NCBI GenBank assembly: GCA_016758965.1
Contig: JAEPRB010000099.1
Location: 1-64,000, forward strand
DNA from: Circinella minor
Lineage: Eukaryota; Mucoromycota; Mucoromycetes; Mucorales; Lichtheimiaceae
Direction of reading: 5' to 3'
Length of the DNA stretch: 64,000 nucleotides
In this document: positions 1 to 11,083 of the stretch, in pieces
Layout of the letters: every line of letters begins with the position of its first letter
Numbering within the stretch: position 1 is the stretch's first letter
Notes under the pieces: model-generated
Database searches by the model: none
What the model was told of the DNA's origin: nothing
What the model saw: only the letters and a program-made list of their open reading frames with translations
Translations under genes and position numbers: made by a program

Positions 1-372
1 TACATACAAATTTCTTTTTGTCTCCATTTTCTGTTATTTTTTTGTGACACATATATCCTTCCTTTTTTCCTTTACTAAAAATATGAGTACATATATTGTG
101 GCTACTATTAAGATACCAAAAGTATTTCGTTTTTGTTTTTTTTCTTTTGTTTTGCATATAATTTCATCATCAAAATAATTTTCTATAACTTCATTCATAA
201 TATTTTCGATAGACTTAATCATAGAGGTTTTACATATAAGAATTTCTGTATTGAGAATAACCATTTTTCTTATTTAATATTGTTGTGTTTATATTTTTAT
301 ATTAAAAAAAATTCAATTTTGTTTTTTCGATTTTTAAAGAACAGTAGATAATTAAAAATTTCCCGATTCAAA
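1..372. other. AT-rich left edge, no gene seen
   Basis: AT-rich sequence with T and A runs. Only short frames of no recognisable character are open on either strand. It lies upstream of the Helitron fragment and may be the decayed 5' part of that element. Confidence 0.5.
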
Positions 373-1384
373 CCTATATAACACTAAACCGATTAGTCCC
401 CAATGATACTGCTACTCCAACACGAGTATGTCCTAGATGCGGGTCACCAGAGCATTCTTGCTCCAACAATCGTGCCTGCCCTTTTCATACAAGTAATGTA
501 CAATCGGAACATGGCGCTCAATTTAAAATTGCATGTACAGTTCCTTTTGTACCTGAGCATATTTTTGGTCCAAACATCAGCTTTACACGTGGCAACACTT
601 ACCGTCGTCATATTTTTCCTAATATGAATGTCAATTGTCCTTTTTGTCATGCCGGATGTGGATAGATGAACATATGAAATCGTCTTCTGTATTGAATCCT
701 CGCTTTGGTATTTTCTGTACACAAGGAAAAATACGTCTTCCTCTTCCTCACGCTCCTCCTGCACCATTATGTGAACTCTTGGCGAACCATAATGAATCTA
801 ATGAGAATGCTTCAGATTTCCATACACACATTAGAGCATATAACAATCTTTTCGCATTTGCTTCTATTCGTGCTAACTGGGATCGTGATTTGGCAAACAG
901 AAGAAATAGTGTTTCTACATTCAGAATCAATGGAACTATGTATCATTGTCTTGGTTCCTTGAGAGCGACTACACATACACAGGCACAATTTGCACAAATA
1001 TATTTTGCAGATACACAAGAGCAACTGACAAGATGAACTTCTTTGCGTTCTAGGTTGAACCCTGATACTATTGCTATGCTACAGCGTGTAGTAGAAACAC
1101 ATAATCCATTTGCAACTACTCTTCAAACAGCATCAGAAGTATATAGAGATCACCCTTTTGGATCTATCAATGTTGTTATTCGCGCAGCAAGAGAATTAGG
1201 ACGACGATATGATCAGCAAGCATATCCTGAAGTAGCAGCAATGGTGGTCGAAAGCACAGTTGACGGCTCAATAACGCCGCATGATGTTATTATTAATGAT
1301 CGGACTCAAGGAATTCGCCAAATCAGCTCTCTTCACCCATCTTACATGCCACTCCACTATATCCTTATGGGGTATGTACCCTAG
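373..1384 (+). pseudogene. Broken Helitron replication-initiator/helicase fragment (Helitron-like N-terminal domain)
   Basis: This is a remnant of the RepHel protein that Helitrons use for rolling-circle transposition. The frame begins without an ATG and reads through a zinc-ribbon-like CPRCGSPEH segment and a later CPFCHA motif. It then continues one frame over as WIDEHMKSSSVLNPRFG and GKIRLPLPHAPPAPL, the classic start of the Helitron-like N-terminal domain. Later segments such as YNNLFAFASIRANWDRD, HNPFATTLQTASEVY and YPEVAAMVVESTVDG match the same domain in order. Damage seen: a frameshift near 654, an in-frame TGA at 1034-1036 where the family usually has Arg, and loss of everything after the LHPSYMPLHY segment. 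The Rep HUH motif and the helicase are absent. Identification is by motif memory; the family call is secure, activity is not possible. Confidence 0.82.
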
Positions 1385-1512
1385 TTGTGATATTTCATAA
1401 AAATTAAGAGTTACAATTTTTTTAGGAGTTACAAAAATTCCTGATGATTACAAATTTATTATAATTATTTATATAATTGAATTTTATATTTATAAAAAAA
1501 ATAAATTATACA

Positions 1513-2376
1513 ATGGACCAGCAAGATTTAAATCAAAAAATAAATAATAAAGTTAATACAATTATTATTAATAATTGGAAATTTTTAGAATCTAATTGGC
1601 CTATTATAAACCATAAATATAAACACCGTACAGAAATAAAACATATTAAAAATATAAAAGAAATTAAACAAATTTTAGTTGATAAACTTGGATATATATC
1701 AGTATTCTTTTTTTTGATAATATTATATACTAATTGTGAATATCCTGGACCTTATTTCGAAATAGAAAAGGGTTTACTTTTATTATATCAATTAGTATCA
1801 GGTATATCAGGTATAGAAATCAATAAATGTTTACCTCAAGCAACATATCATAAATATTATAAGAAGTTTTGGATGGATGAAGATAATTATAAAAGAATAA
1901 ATAAAATAGTTAATAATTATTTAGAAAATATGTTTTCAACAATAAGGTTACGTATTTTATCATCATATAAATATAATCCACCATTATTTAAACATATTAC
2001 ATTTATTATTGATGGACATGATCCACGAATAAATTATATTAATACTGATATAAAACGTGAAAAATTATTGTCTTATAAATTTAAAAAAAATGGTATACGA
2101 ACACAAATTGTATCAGATATGAATGATATGATAATTTATACATCAAAAAGTGATTATTGTTCTGATAGTTCTGATGGTTCTATGTTCTTAAATATGAAAC
2201 TTTATAATAAATTAAGTAGAAAAGATGTGTTAGCAACTGATGGAGGATATACTTTATTTATAAATCAATTAATAGAACTTTCAAGTGAAAAAGGATATGA
2301 TTTATCTAAAAATAATTTTATATATCCAATACGTAAAGAAATTAATATCAATTTAAGTGCAGGACCAATTCATTAG
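1513..2376 (+). CDS. DDE-superfamily transposase, C-terminally truncated
   Basis: A 287-residue single-exon frame. The ATG at 1513 is the first good start; the frame opens earlier at 1477 but only with TTG. Residues around 170-190 (TFIIDGHDPRINY) and 250-260 (VLATDGGYTLF) look like the first two acidic positions of the DDE nuclease found in fungal HARBI1/IS5-like endonucleases, separated by a conserved-looking SYKFKKNGIRTQIVSDMND block. The frame stops shortly after YPIRKE, before a third acidic motif or the usual C-terminal helix can be seen, so the copy is probably dead. It is more AT-rich than its flanks and sits directly between the Helitron fragment and the cysteine-cluster gene, suggesting insertion into older transposon DNA. 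No terminal repeats were identified. Confidence 0.6.
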   Translation: MDQQDLNQKINNKVNTIIINNWKFLESNWPIINHKYKHRTEIKHIKNIKEIKQILVDKLGYISVFFFLIILYTNCEYPGPYFEIEKGLLLLYQLVSGISGIEINKCLPQATYHKYYKKFWMDEDNYKRINKIVNNYLENMFSTIRLRILSSYKYNPPLFKHITFIIDGHDPRINYINTDIKREKLLSYKFKKNGIRTQIVSDMNDMIIYTSKSDYCSDSSDGSMFLNMKLYNKLSRKDVLATDGGYTLFINQLIELSSEKGYDLSKNNFIYPIRKEININLSAGPIH

Positions 2377-3820
2377 AAGGGAAAATACATCAAAATTTGA
2401 TCTGTTTCGTTGGAGCTTTTGGTGCTGGTGTAGAGTACATTGATGCTCTCTTAGCAGATTATAGACTTAGACACAACATTGATGTAAGTAACAATTTAAA
2501 GTTTATTATTTCGCACCATAACGACAAGTATACACTCGTGCTAATATTTCTTATTTTGGTATTGGTTTAGGTTGGGATGTTAAATAGATTTGAACGCGTT
2601 CACGATGAACATTATGATGATCCATGGATATCTCAGCACATCAGTAATTTAGTAAGTAAGCTTAATGTACCTTGCAGTCACAGTGGTCCTGGTATACATG
2701 CGCACTCCCTTCATTTAAATTCTTCAAATGAATTGTTTGGTATATCTCCCCTTGCGGCAACATTAATGGAATCATACAACATTGCTAAATCAAATTCGTA
2801 TCAAAGTCCTTCATATAAGCAATCGTCATCGTTGGATATTGCTACTTTAATTATACTTAATCGCTCAACTGCACAAGTAACTGGAGCTCAGTATAAGTAT
2901 ATTGCCGAGTGTCAAAAAGCAGCATATGCAATTATATCAGTTCATAAAGATAAGGAGAAAATCACATTCAATTCCATTCTTCATCAACATTTTCCAAATC
3001 ATAGAAAAAAATTCATAGACTACCTTAAATTCACTAAACTTTGATCACAAGAGGTTAACGGTATTGATATATTTTATAAGACGCCAGAGCAGCTCAATAG
3101 TTACTTTACAAAGTGGAAAGAAATTGATAATATTAAACGTAGAAAAAATAATAACAAAGAAATCATTGAAAAAGTGAGCAAAGGTTTAAATTCATCAATT
3201 CGTAAGCGAGCTGTCCCACCTGCACAATATCCATCACCGTCAAAAGCACCACGCACTGGCATAATAGCTCAAACTGACAGTAACTCTAACTCTTCAGCAA
3301 TAGCCACTCATCGCTCTAATTCTCCTTCACTAATTCGTCCAGCATCTCCATCTATTAATATACAACAACTAGCCGCCTTTATGTTCCATCAGCTTATGTC
3401 ACAACAATTACCTTCCTCCATACTAGGAATCCCACTTAATACTAGACATGCTGAACAATCTTTTCCCTCTGGACTTCCATCGTTACAACCTTTAGGTACG
3501 TAAGAGAGATAGTTTTTTTTATATGCTTTCATTTCAAAATAGATACATCGACATGACAACATTATTTAGCACTAAGAAATACAACTTTTATTACAGCGCT
3601 ACAAACATTTACAGATAGTAAAAGCAACAGCAGTAATAACAATATTCTCAATGGCATTCGTAAAAAAAATCTAAAGACATGTGCCATTTGTGGCAGCATT
3701 GAGTGTAAAGAAAAGAACAATAGAGCAAAATGTATTATAGCGAAATACAATGTCTGTGGCAAAATCGATTGTACAAACAAAAATGATAGAACAAAATGCA
3801 TTCCGAACAATAATAATTAA
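2372..3820 (+). pseudogene. Spliced gene with C-terminal cysteine cluster, interrupted by TGA (unknown family)
   Basis: I do not recognise this protein. Three exons join in phase: up to 2483 (GTAAGT donor), 2571-3495, and 3597-3820. No ATG is visible in exon 1, which abuts the DDE transposase, so the 5' end is missing or unidentified. One TGA at 3042-3044 breaks an otherwise continuous exon 2. The N-terminal half is predicted globular (LNRFERVHDEHYDDPWISQH). The middle is Ser/Pro-rich, with KRAVPPAQYPSPSKAP. The last exon carries two similar Cys units, TCAICGSIECKEKNNRAKC and YNVCGKIDCTNKNDRTKC, each CxxCxxxxCxxxxxxxxC-like and plausibly zinc-binding. Position between two transposases suggests an element-borne accessory gene, but a host gene is also possible. 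Confidence 0.5.
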
Positions 3821-5746
3821 TTATTTCAACAATACAAATGCTCACATATTACATATATGACAGATAGCTAGATATTATTATCATGTTTTTTTTTCAAATA
3901 GTTATAAATATTCAATCCCATATATAATTATCATTTTACAATAGAATTAACCAATATATAAAATAATAATTTTATTTTTCTCCCCTTCGCTGCACTACGG
4001 GGGCCATTTCCTAATTGGGAACAATTAATTCTTTTTGCCTCATACATGTTACCCGTGCCAATATTTTATTATATAGAGTTTTGTTTATTTGCTTTTCGCT
4101 ATATCCCATAACCATTTATCAATTTAGAAATGTACAAAGTAAATGATTTTAGAATAGTCATCTTATACAAATATTTATAAAGATCTCGTGTGATGGATCT
4201 TGCAGTGTATTTCGTAAATGACTACACTTTCCTTTAAAGAGTTTATTCCAGTCGATTATCCTATTTTAATGAGTAATATGTACATAAAATTGATGGTATG
4301 GGTGCTAAAGGACAACAGAAAATAGATAAGACATCATAGGCAATCGCTTTGTCCCGGGATCATTATATTCAAATATAATGATAATTAAAAGAAAAAATCA
4401 TTCGATTCAGTTTGACAATTTGAATCAGCAATAATATAACAGAAGAGCTGTTTAGGTTGAGATCTTTGTCTGATTTTAACCTGTAAGTAATGGGATAGCT
4501 TATAGTATAATATGATTGCTATTTAAATATTAAACAAATCATTTTTTCCAAAAATTATAGCGTAAAAACTTCAGAATCTTAATGCACTACGTTATTAATA
4601 AGTGCCAATTCTATTGGATTTTTTCTACTATTAATTGATGCCAGACATCTAAATCATGGTATATCTGTTTACTTTTTAATACCATTAGCCAAAGTAAGCT
4701 ACTAGTATCTTTAGGTTGATTATTCTTTTTAGTAAAAATAAATTCTGTAATGTTGCCAACTAAACATGGAGATCGTTCATAGCATATATTGTTCTGCATA
4801 TGAGCTTAATACAATATTCTACGTAAATTTGTGTTACACCAAGAGTTTCTCAAAAGCCCTTCTTGACCAATACCTCACCTGAAGTTTAGATGGAACAAAA
4901 AAAGTTTATGTTTCAGCATGCTTCTTATTTTACTTCCGAATATTAATTGCTCAATGGAGTTGTTGGATCATTAGTGGTTTGGTGGTTTTTTAGCTAGTCA
5001 AAATAGTGCAAGGATTTTTTTTACCATTCATTACAACAGTGCTTTAGCTACCTTAAATATCTTTGCTTAATTCGTATAAAGTCTTCGTTGATGAAACCCA
5101 TTTAGCTTCTTTACCTGTTATTATAACTTTAATCCTTTTTATACTCTAAAGAACTATTAACGATTGCTTTATGCTTTCCCTATCAGTTTTACTATTTCAT
5201 TATCCATTTTACTGTATTACCAATCATTCTATTCCGTTGTTATCTATTTTATCGGGCCGTCCTTCATTCTATTACCTTATGATCCATTATATCAACTCGT
5301 CATCCATATTATTCTCTCGTTAACCATTCTATCATCTGGTCATTATTTTAGTGTATCATCAACCGTTATCGTCTGATTATCTATTTCATTGTTTTACAAT
5401 CATGTTTTCACACTGTGGATATTATTACATAGAACCACATAATCATGTCAAAAGTGTATCCAATGAATACTTACACTTCTTTCTTTGTCACAGATATTTC
5501 GGGATATAAAGTTTCGTAGTGATGGTAAATGTGATTGATAATTAGATTTTATATAAAAAAAACCAGGATTTCTGCTTGATTTGCATTCTCATCGATTTTC
5601 CAACCCCACAACTAATCATTCTCTATCACCATATCTTCTGGAAACAAATCAATAAATTCTGCATGATTTGTCTTCTCTTCTTCGTCAGACTCATCTCCTT
5701 CCTCCTCATCTCCATTTTCTTCGGCACTGTAAATCACTTGGATTTT
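3821..5746. other. Intergenic, AT-rich
   Basis: No gene recognised. Apart from the degenerate repeat block at about 5160-5395, the stretch holds short frames only. It separates the cysteine-cluster gene from the convergent end of the KDZ transposase gene. Confidence 0.5.
5160..5395. repeat. Degenerate ~18-22 bp tandem repeat
   Basis: About ten diverged copies of a pyrimidine-rich unit resembling ATCYATTNTATCANCTCG follow each other. Examples are ATCCATTATATCAACTCG and TCATCCATATTATTCTCTCG. Unit length drifts between 18 and 22 bases, so the pattern is only visible by eye as recurring CATTCTAT/CTATTTTAT words. Confidence 0.4.
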
Positions 5747-8640
5747 TTATCCATCAGCAATTCTAGCTAACTTTTCTTCTTGTACAGCAGCCCATCTTCC
5801 TGCCTCTTCCAGCTTCTTCTTCCACATCACAATCATACCCCGGCCTTGGATATCACTTGGAGAAGGTACATTGGCAACTACTTCAAGTTTGTTGACAATG
5901 TCCTTTCCATGTTTTATTATCGAGGCGGCTTCATCCTATAAAATGTCATATATTAACATTCGTATTTTGGGAAAAAAACGTGTCTATAAATTAGAAGCTG
6001 ATTATACCTTCAGCATTGCAAATTCTTCGATAGTTCTCTGTAAACCACGGTATGCATCATAAGGGGCATTGCTATCCCTGGTATTAAGCGGATTACAGTC
6101 ATTGCGGAAGTCACTATTTGAAGCCATGATAGCTTTAACATCATCACCATATGATCCACGAAAACCTATATATATATATATATATATAGATTGTAAATTT
6201 TAGGCCTGATGTTTTGAATTTCTTTCTTACCTATAATGGTGTTTCGTGTGGCAATTTTGTTGTATATATCTAATTTTTTTTATCTGCTTAAAAGCAGTTT
6301 CTTTTTGAGCGGCTAAGTTTTGGGTGCGGTTATTATCTACATATAAATATATAGATAATTAGCAATTTCTGATAATGAATATATAAACCCGAACAGTGCT
6401 TTACCATTATTGCCGTTTTTAAAGGCTTGATCGATGATATCAAAGATCCCCACAGCTACACGTAGCCTATCTTTTGTATCTGCTACTCTTTTGATACGAG
6501 CAGTTGCAGCAGAAAAACGTCCTTCTATGTTTTCAACATGCCTGTTCCAACTTTCTTCCAAGACAGGCAAGTTTCCCATATAACCTGCATTGTTCAAAGA
6601 AAGAATAGCATGATCCAACATATCCACCGCACGTTTGTGTTTACGCTGGATAAGCGAGCCTAATCATATACATAATATATTAGTTTAGTGTGGTACTACA
6701 TTTTTTTATATGAGCTAATAGAGTTTTACCGATGTTATTCAGTCTTTGCGTAGCATAAGCATCCAATGCCAGCGTTAGGGTGAGACGTTTATTCATGGGT
6801 GACATGTTGTGGCACGTATTAATCATTGAAGAAAGAAAACTCCACATTCTTTCCAATGTTTCACCATCAGTGAGGCCAAAGTATTTCACAAGTGGTGGAT
6901 GATACTTGATCTTTTTTTTTTGTATGAATAGGTGAATGAGTTTTAGAAGTAGTGATCATCATAAAGTTAGTTAGTTATTTTCAGTAAGACAGAAACTTGC
7001 AAAAGCGATTAAAAAAGTACTTTTATACCTGACAAGATGGCTTATGGCCTGTTATATGCCATACTCCAACCGCGATTGGAGCATCTTTTATACAAGCAAG
7101 TGACGGAGTATTCTCTAATGCAGTTTTGATTTTACATCCAACATCATATTGTAGCATGATGTTGCTACCATATGATTGATTGTTGATGACTTTTAACAAA
7201 CCAGTGAGAACATATGAGAATCTATATAAATTTAACTCGTAAGTAATGCGCATAATATCAATAATAATACTATTTTAAAACTTAACTGTTCTCCTGGAGT
7301 ATACATGTCTACGAATGACACGGGGTACCCATGCCTAGAACAAGCACACCCAAAAATTCCGGTTTGATCAATCTTTTTTGATTGACCACCTTGTTTCTGT
7401 AATGCGCTAAATGTTTCACATCCATCTGATGCCTTATATAATATCATGTCAAAATCAAGTATATAAAAAGTCTGTATTGAAAGAAATAGTAAACACATAC
7501 CGAACCAGGATAATGAATGGCTTTATCAGGATTGATATTCCAGTAACGGCTATTTTCAGCATCATCACGAGGAAATACGACACCTTCAGGGTCTTTGTTT
7601 CTGGCAAAACGACGATGCTGAAAATTGCTATCCATAGCAATTGGCTTTGGCCCAGGCTATATGAATGTGGTTAGATAAAATTACACTCCAGCATTATTTC
7701 ACTGCTATATTCTATTTTAATAATTACCATAAATCTGCAACCAGCGCAACCAAGAATCACTCCAGATTTTTCACGTAATTCTTTCTTTACAGAAAGAACC
7801 ACCCTGTTGTATACTGGCAATGCTTCATTAAGGCGACCTTTTAATGAAGCAGGTGCCTGATAAAATTAAAGAAAAATTGCGTGTTATCTTTCATGTGCAT
7901 ATTTCTATATTTATATACATTTGCAATAATGATAATAACAAATATCTTTTACAATACCTTCTGTTCGTACTCATCTTCAGCCCATTGCGCAATCTTATAA
8001 ACGGAAATGCCACACTTGTAAAACATGTTGTTTAAATTGAACATTTGCTTTACATGTATGGCAATTCCAGGTACCTCAGGAGTCATTGGGAACAAATGAC
8101 TTCGTAGAAGGACCAGAGGAAGGCGATACTCAGGGCATTTCTTACAATATACAATATCATAGTTCGCGATACCTAATCACAACATAAATAATTATTCAAT
8201 TAATTGTTTTTTTGTGTAATAGTCAAATGCTTTCCCTTACCACACTTGAAGATACAAGTTACAGTATGCGAACTCTTATCCATGCAAGAACAAATGGGCC
8301 CAGGGACAGGTGCTAGCTCTTCTGATTTTGGCTCTTGAATGCCATAGCCTTCTATATAGGCTTTCGCCAAAGAAGGAAGAAGAGTAGTCCACGCAATGGC
8401 ACGAGAAGTGGCTACTGGTAGATCTCTAGCGCTGCTACTTGCATGCGATCTACTGTTCGTTGCTGACACCGATTCAGTTGGAATGATGTCGGCCAACATG
8501 TATTTGTCTGATTGATCAGTAGGCTTTGTTTGCTTTCCTGTTCATTTTTTACCACAGACGGACACTTGGGCTTCACGATATACGGAACGTTTACGCTTAA
8601 AAGAAGCGCCTTTATGAGTCAATGGCCTGATTTTAAATTG
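5747..8640 (-). pseudogene. KDZ (Kyakuja-Dileera-Zisupton) transposase, decayed copy
   Basis: A transposase of the eukaryotic KDZ group. Exons on the minus strand: 8241-8499 (continuing in frame to about 8640), 7958-8172, 7728-7856, 7501-7656, 7287-7432, 7029-7221, 6730-6910, 6405-6659, 6231-6336, 6009-6165 and 5747-5935, giving about 660 residues from the Met at 8499. Family landmarks in order: a Cys-containing segment (PGPICSCMDKSSHTVTC), VYCKKCPEYRLPLVLL, an AMDSNFQHRRF aspartate block, DQTGIFGCACSRHGYPVSFVDM, LQYDVGCK, GVWHITGHKPSCQ and GLTDGETLERMWSFLS with the conserved glutamate. Two lesions: TGA at 8542-8544 (minus strand) cuts off an upstream coding stretch with KRKRSVYREAQ, and a one-base insertion in the T8 run 6274-6281 shifts frame before IATRNTIIGFRGSYGDD. 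Element ends were not found. Confidence 0.85.
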
Positions 8641-10079
8641 TCGAAATGAGATTTATTATGGTTTTTATTACTACTACGTCTAACTCATTATTGAAAACCC
8701 CGATTGCGGTTTTCTGAGTGCTGTTGCGGTCGCTTCTTTATACTGACCGCACTTATTTGTCAGTTTTCCAATGAAGTGCAATTATATTTATTTCCCGTAC
8801 TTTAGACAACATGATATGATACTTAATATTATTTTTTACTAATAATGACATGTGTTTCTTTATTATAATTGTAGTTCCCAAGACAGCTGGCACTATCTTC
8901 AAGGTCCCCTGGGTCCAAGGCTCCTGGGTGGTTCCTTGTGGATACTCAAACCTTATGTCGTTGTAACGTTTTCCCATTGTGTAAAAAAAGCCGTACAACG
9001 GCATTATATGGCAGAGATCATCCACAAGGAACCATGATTTTTTTTTATCCAGGTTGGTGTGCCCGAGAAGGAAGAAGCATTAACCTGTCTTACTTGGTAA
9101 GTATTATATCTTTGTAACTTTTATATATATATCATCAAACAATTGTGTAAGATTTCAATGGTTCTCATTAAAATTTATTTTCTTTTTTTTTACATGTCAA
9201 AATATAATCTGGCGGGTTCCTTTCAATTTGTTAATGGTAAGTTATATATATAACATAGTGGGGATAATTGTGAATGGACTACTACTATTAATAGTAGTAT
9301 GATTATGTATTGATAACACTTCATTTATTAACTTGCTGTCATTTCATACCATTTCATACCATTTTATTTTATTTTATTTTTCTTATACATAATATAGCGT
9401 TTTGATTGGATCACGTTAGATTAGAAAATTTTGATTTGTAAATTAAATTGAAAATAAATACCGTTACAGTATATATAAAAATGTTCATATCTGCGTGATG
9501 AATTATTAGTTCCACTGTCAATAATTAAAAATATCAATACACATGTCTATATAAATGTCTATATAAACGTCTCAACTTTATATTATTTCAATTATATATT
9601 AACTTCTTCTGTAACATTAAATAGCGTTTGTTTTTTCAGCCTGCATAACTAATACTAATAAATAAGTATCCAGACAAAATCATGCGCGTTGCTTGGCTAC
9701 TATTCCTTTTTCTTACTTAGTAACACTTTACTCGATAATTCGGATAAATAGACTGGATAGAACTTTTGACTATGCAGTTATATCAAATTTTTTGTTAATT
9801 TGTACTCTTATAATGTGAACTCATTTTGCTGTAGTTATGAATTATTTTATTTATGTAAAGAGTAAGTTGTAAAAAAAATGTCAAAAGTAGCTCTGTAATA
9901 TTTTTTTGTTTCTCCTCCCCCCCCCTTTCTTTTCTCGTGAACAGAGCGAAAACCACGCGCCCCAACTTTGCTAAGTGGTGCGGCTCTTAAAATGCCCCTC
10001 AGCTCTTAGCGTAAAGACCTTGCGGCTGATCAAAGGACTGGGTTCTTTTTCTTTTTCTTACCTTTCATCATAACCTACA
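8641..10079. other. Intergenic; hairpin repeat and tropomyosin promoter region
   Basis: No convincing gene. The stretch contains an inverted repeat (8929-9034), small tandem CATTTCATAC copies near 9340-9365, and AT-rich filler. A more GC-rich patch at about 9940-10020 and a pyrimidine-rich tract just before 10080 probably belong to the promoter and 5' leader of tropomyosin. Confidence 0.45.
8929..9034. repeat. 15-bp perfect inverted repeat with nested smaller palindromes
   Basis: TGGTTCCTTGTGGAT at 8929-8943 is the exact reverse complement of 9020-9034, enclosing 76 bases. Inside lie CGTTGTA (near 8959) paired with TACAACG (8994-9000), and the small stem GCCGT-ACA-ACGGC. The block is clearly less AT-rich than its surroundings. 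It could be an RNA hairpin, a miniature transposon or the edge of a larger element. Confidence 0.55.
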
Positions 10080-10729
10080 ATGGAAAAATTCAAGGAGGTA
10101 AGAGCCCTTTTTTTCATATATCTTTTTTGCTGCGCTTCATCTTGGTTTTATACTTACATTGAATATAAAAATAAAAGAAATCCATTCAAGCTTTGGAAAG
10201 AAAAATATAATAAAACTAAAAAATAAAATAATAAATGCATAATCTTTTAGAAACTTGCCTCGCTTCGCAGTGAAATCGATAATGCCAACACACGTGCTGA
10301 AGAAGCACAAAAGAAGGTTGACGAATTGGAATCCGAACATAACCAAAAGGACGGTAACCTTAATGACCTTCAAGAACGTGCCAAGTTGTTGGAAGAACAA
10401 CTTGAAAAGGCTGAAGCTGATTTGAAGGAAGCTACATCCAAGTAAGTTTCTTTTTTTTAAAAAAAGTTCTGTTTGTTGCTAGTTGTATATATATATATAT
10501 TGAGTTGTTAAAGTCTTGGCATGAAATAACTAAATATGAAACTGTTTTTTCTTTTGCTCTTTGAAGCTTCCGTGAATCTGACTTGCGTGCTGAACAACTC
10601 GGTAAAAAGGCAGTTAAACTTCAACAAGAAGTCAAGGACTGGGATAAGAAGAATGACGAGTTGGAAGCTAAGCACAAGGGTGTTAAGGATGAGTTGGATG
10701 AAATGGAACGTCAACTTGAAGGTGTATAA
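10080..10729 (+). CDS. Tropomyosin, short form
   Basis: Tropomyosin forms coiled-coil dimers that polymerise along actin cables and steer myosin and formins in fungal tip growth. Exons are 10080-10097, 10251-10441 and 10567-10729, giving 123 residues. The start MEKFKEKLASLRSEIDNANTRAEEA matches the conserved N terminus of yeast Cdc8/Tpm, and the whole chain is a continuous heptad coiled coil rich in Glu, Lys and Leu (ERAKLLEEQLEKAEADLKEA), ending DELDEMERQLEGV with no globular part. Fission-yeast Cdc8 is 161 residues, so this one is about one ~40-residue actin-binding period shorter; intron 1 has no room for a missing exon. The first exon of six codons is short but in phase. It converges on the GST gene downstream, about 350 bases away. 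Family call is firm. Confidence 0.88.
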
Positions 10730-11083
10730 ACGAAAAGCACAAAAAAAACAATATATTTCTTTTTATTCACCCTTTTTTTTACACTTGTCCTTTCCACTTC
10801 TCCACCCTTTTTTTATCCAAACGCGAAAAAAAACTTTTTTTTATTTTTTCGATTCGTCATTTGTAATATCATTACTCTTATTTTTTTATATATCAACAAA
10901 CTGACAACCAAACATACAAACATGACTTATATTAGTCAAACTACTTGGTTATATTTTTTCGAGAGGGTGAGGGTTGATGATAAGAAAAGAAAAAGGAGAT
11001 AAAAGAAGAGGATGGAGAATTTATCATTATAAAAGAAAATTTCAGGTGTTTTTTCACTATCCATTTGAAGAGGCTTTTCTTTT

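Noticed and set aside
8852..9037. Short frames over the 8.9-kb inverted repeat on both strands
   Set aside because: The coding appearance comes from the higher GC content; no family, no splice sites, and the inverted-repeat structure explains the composition better.
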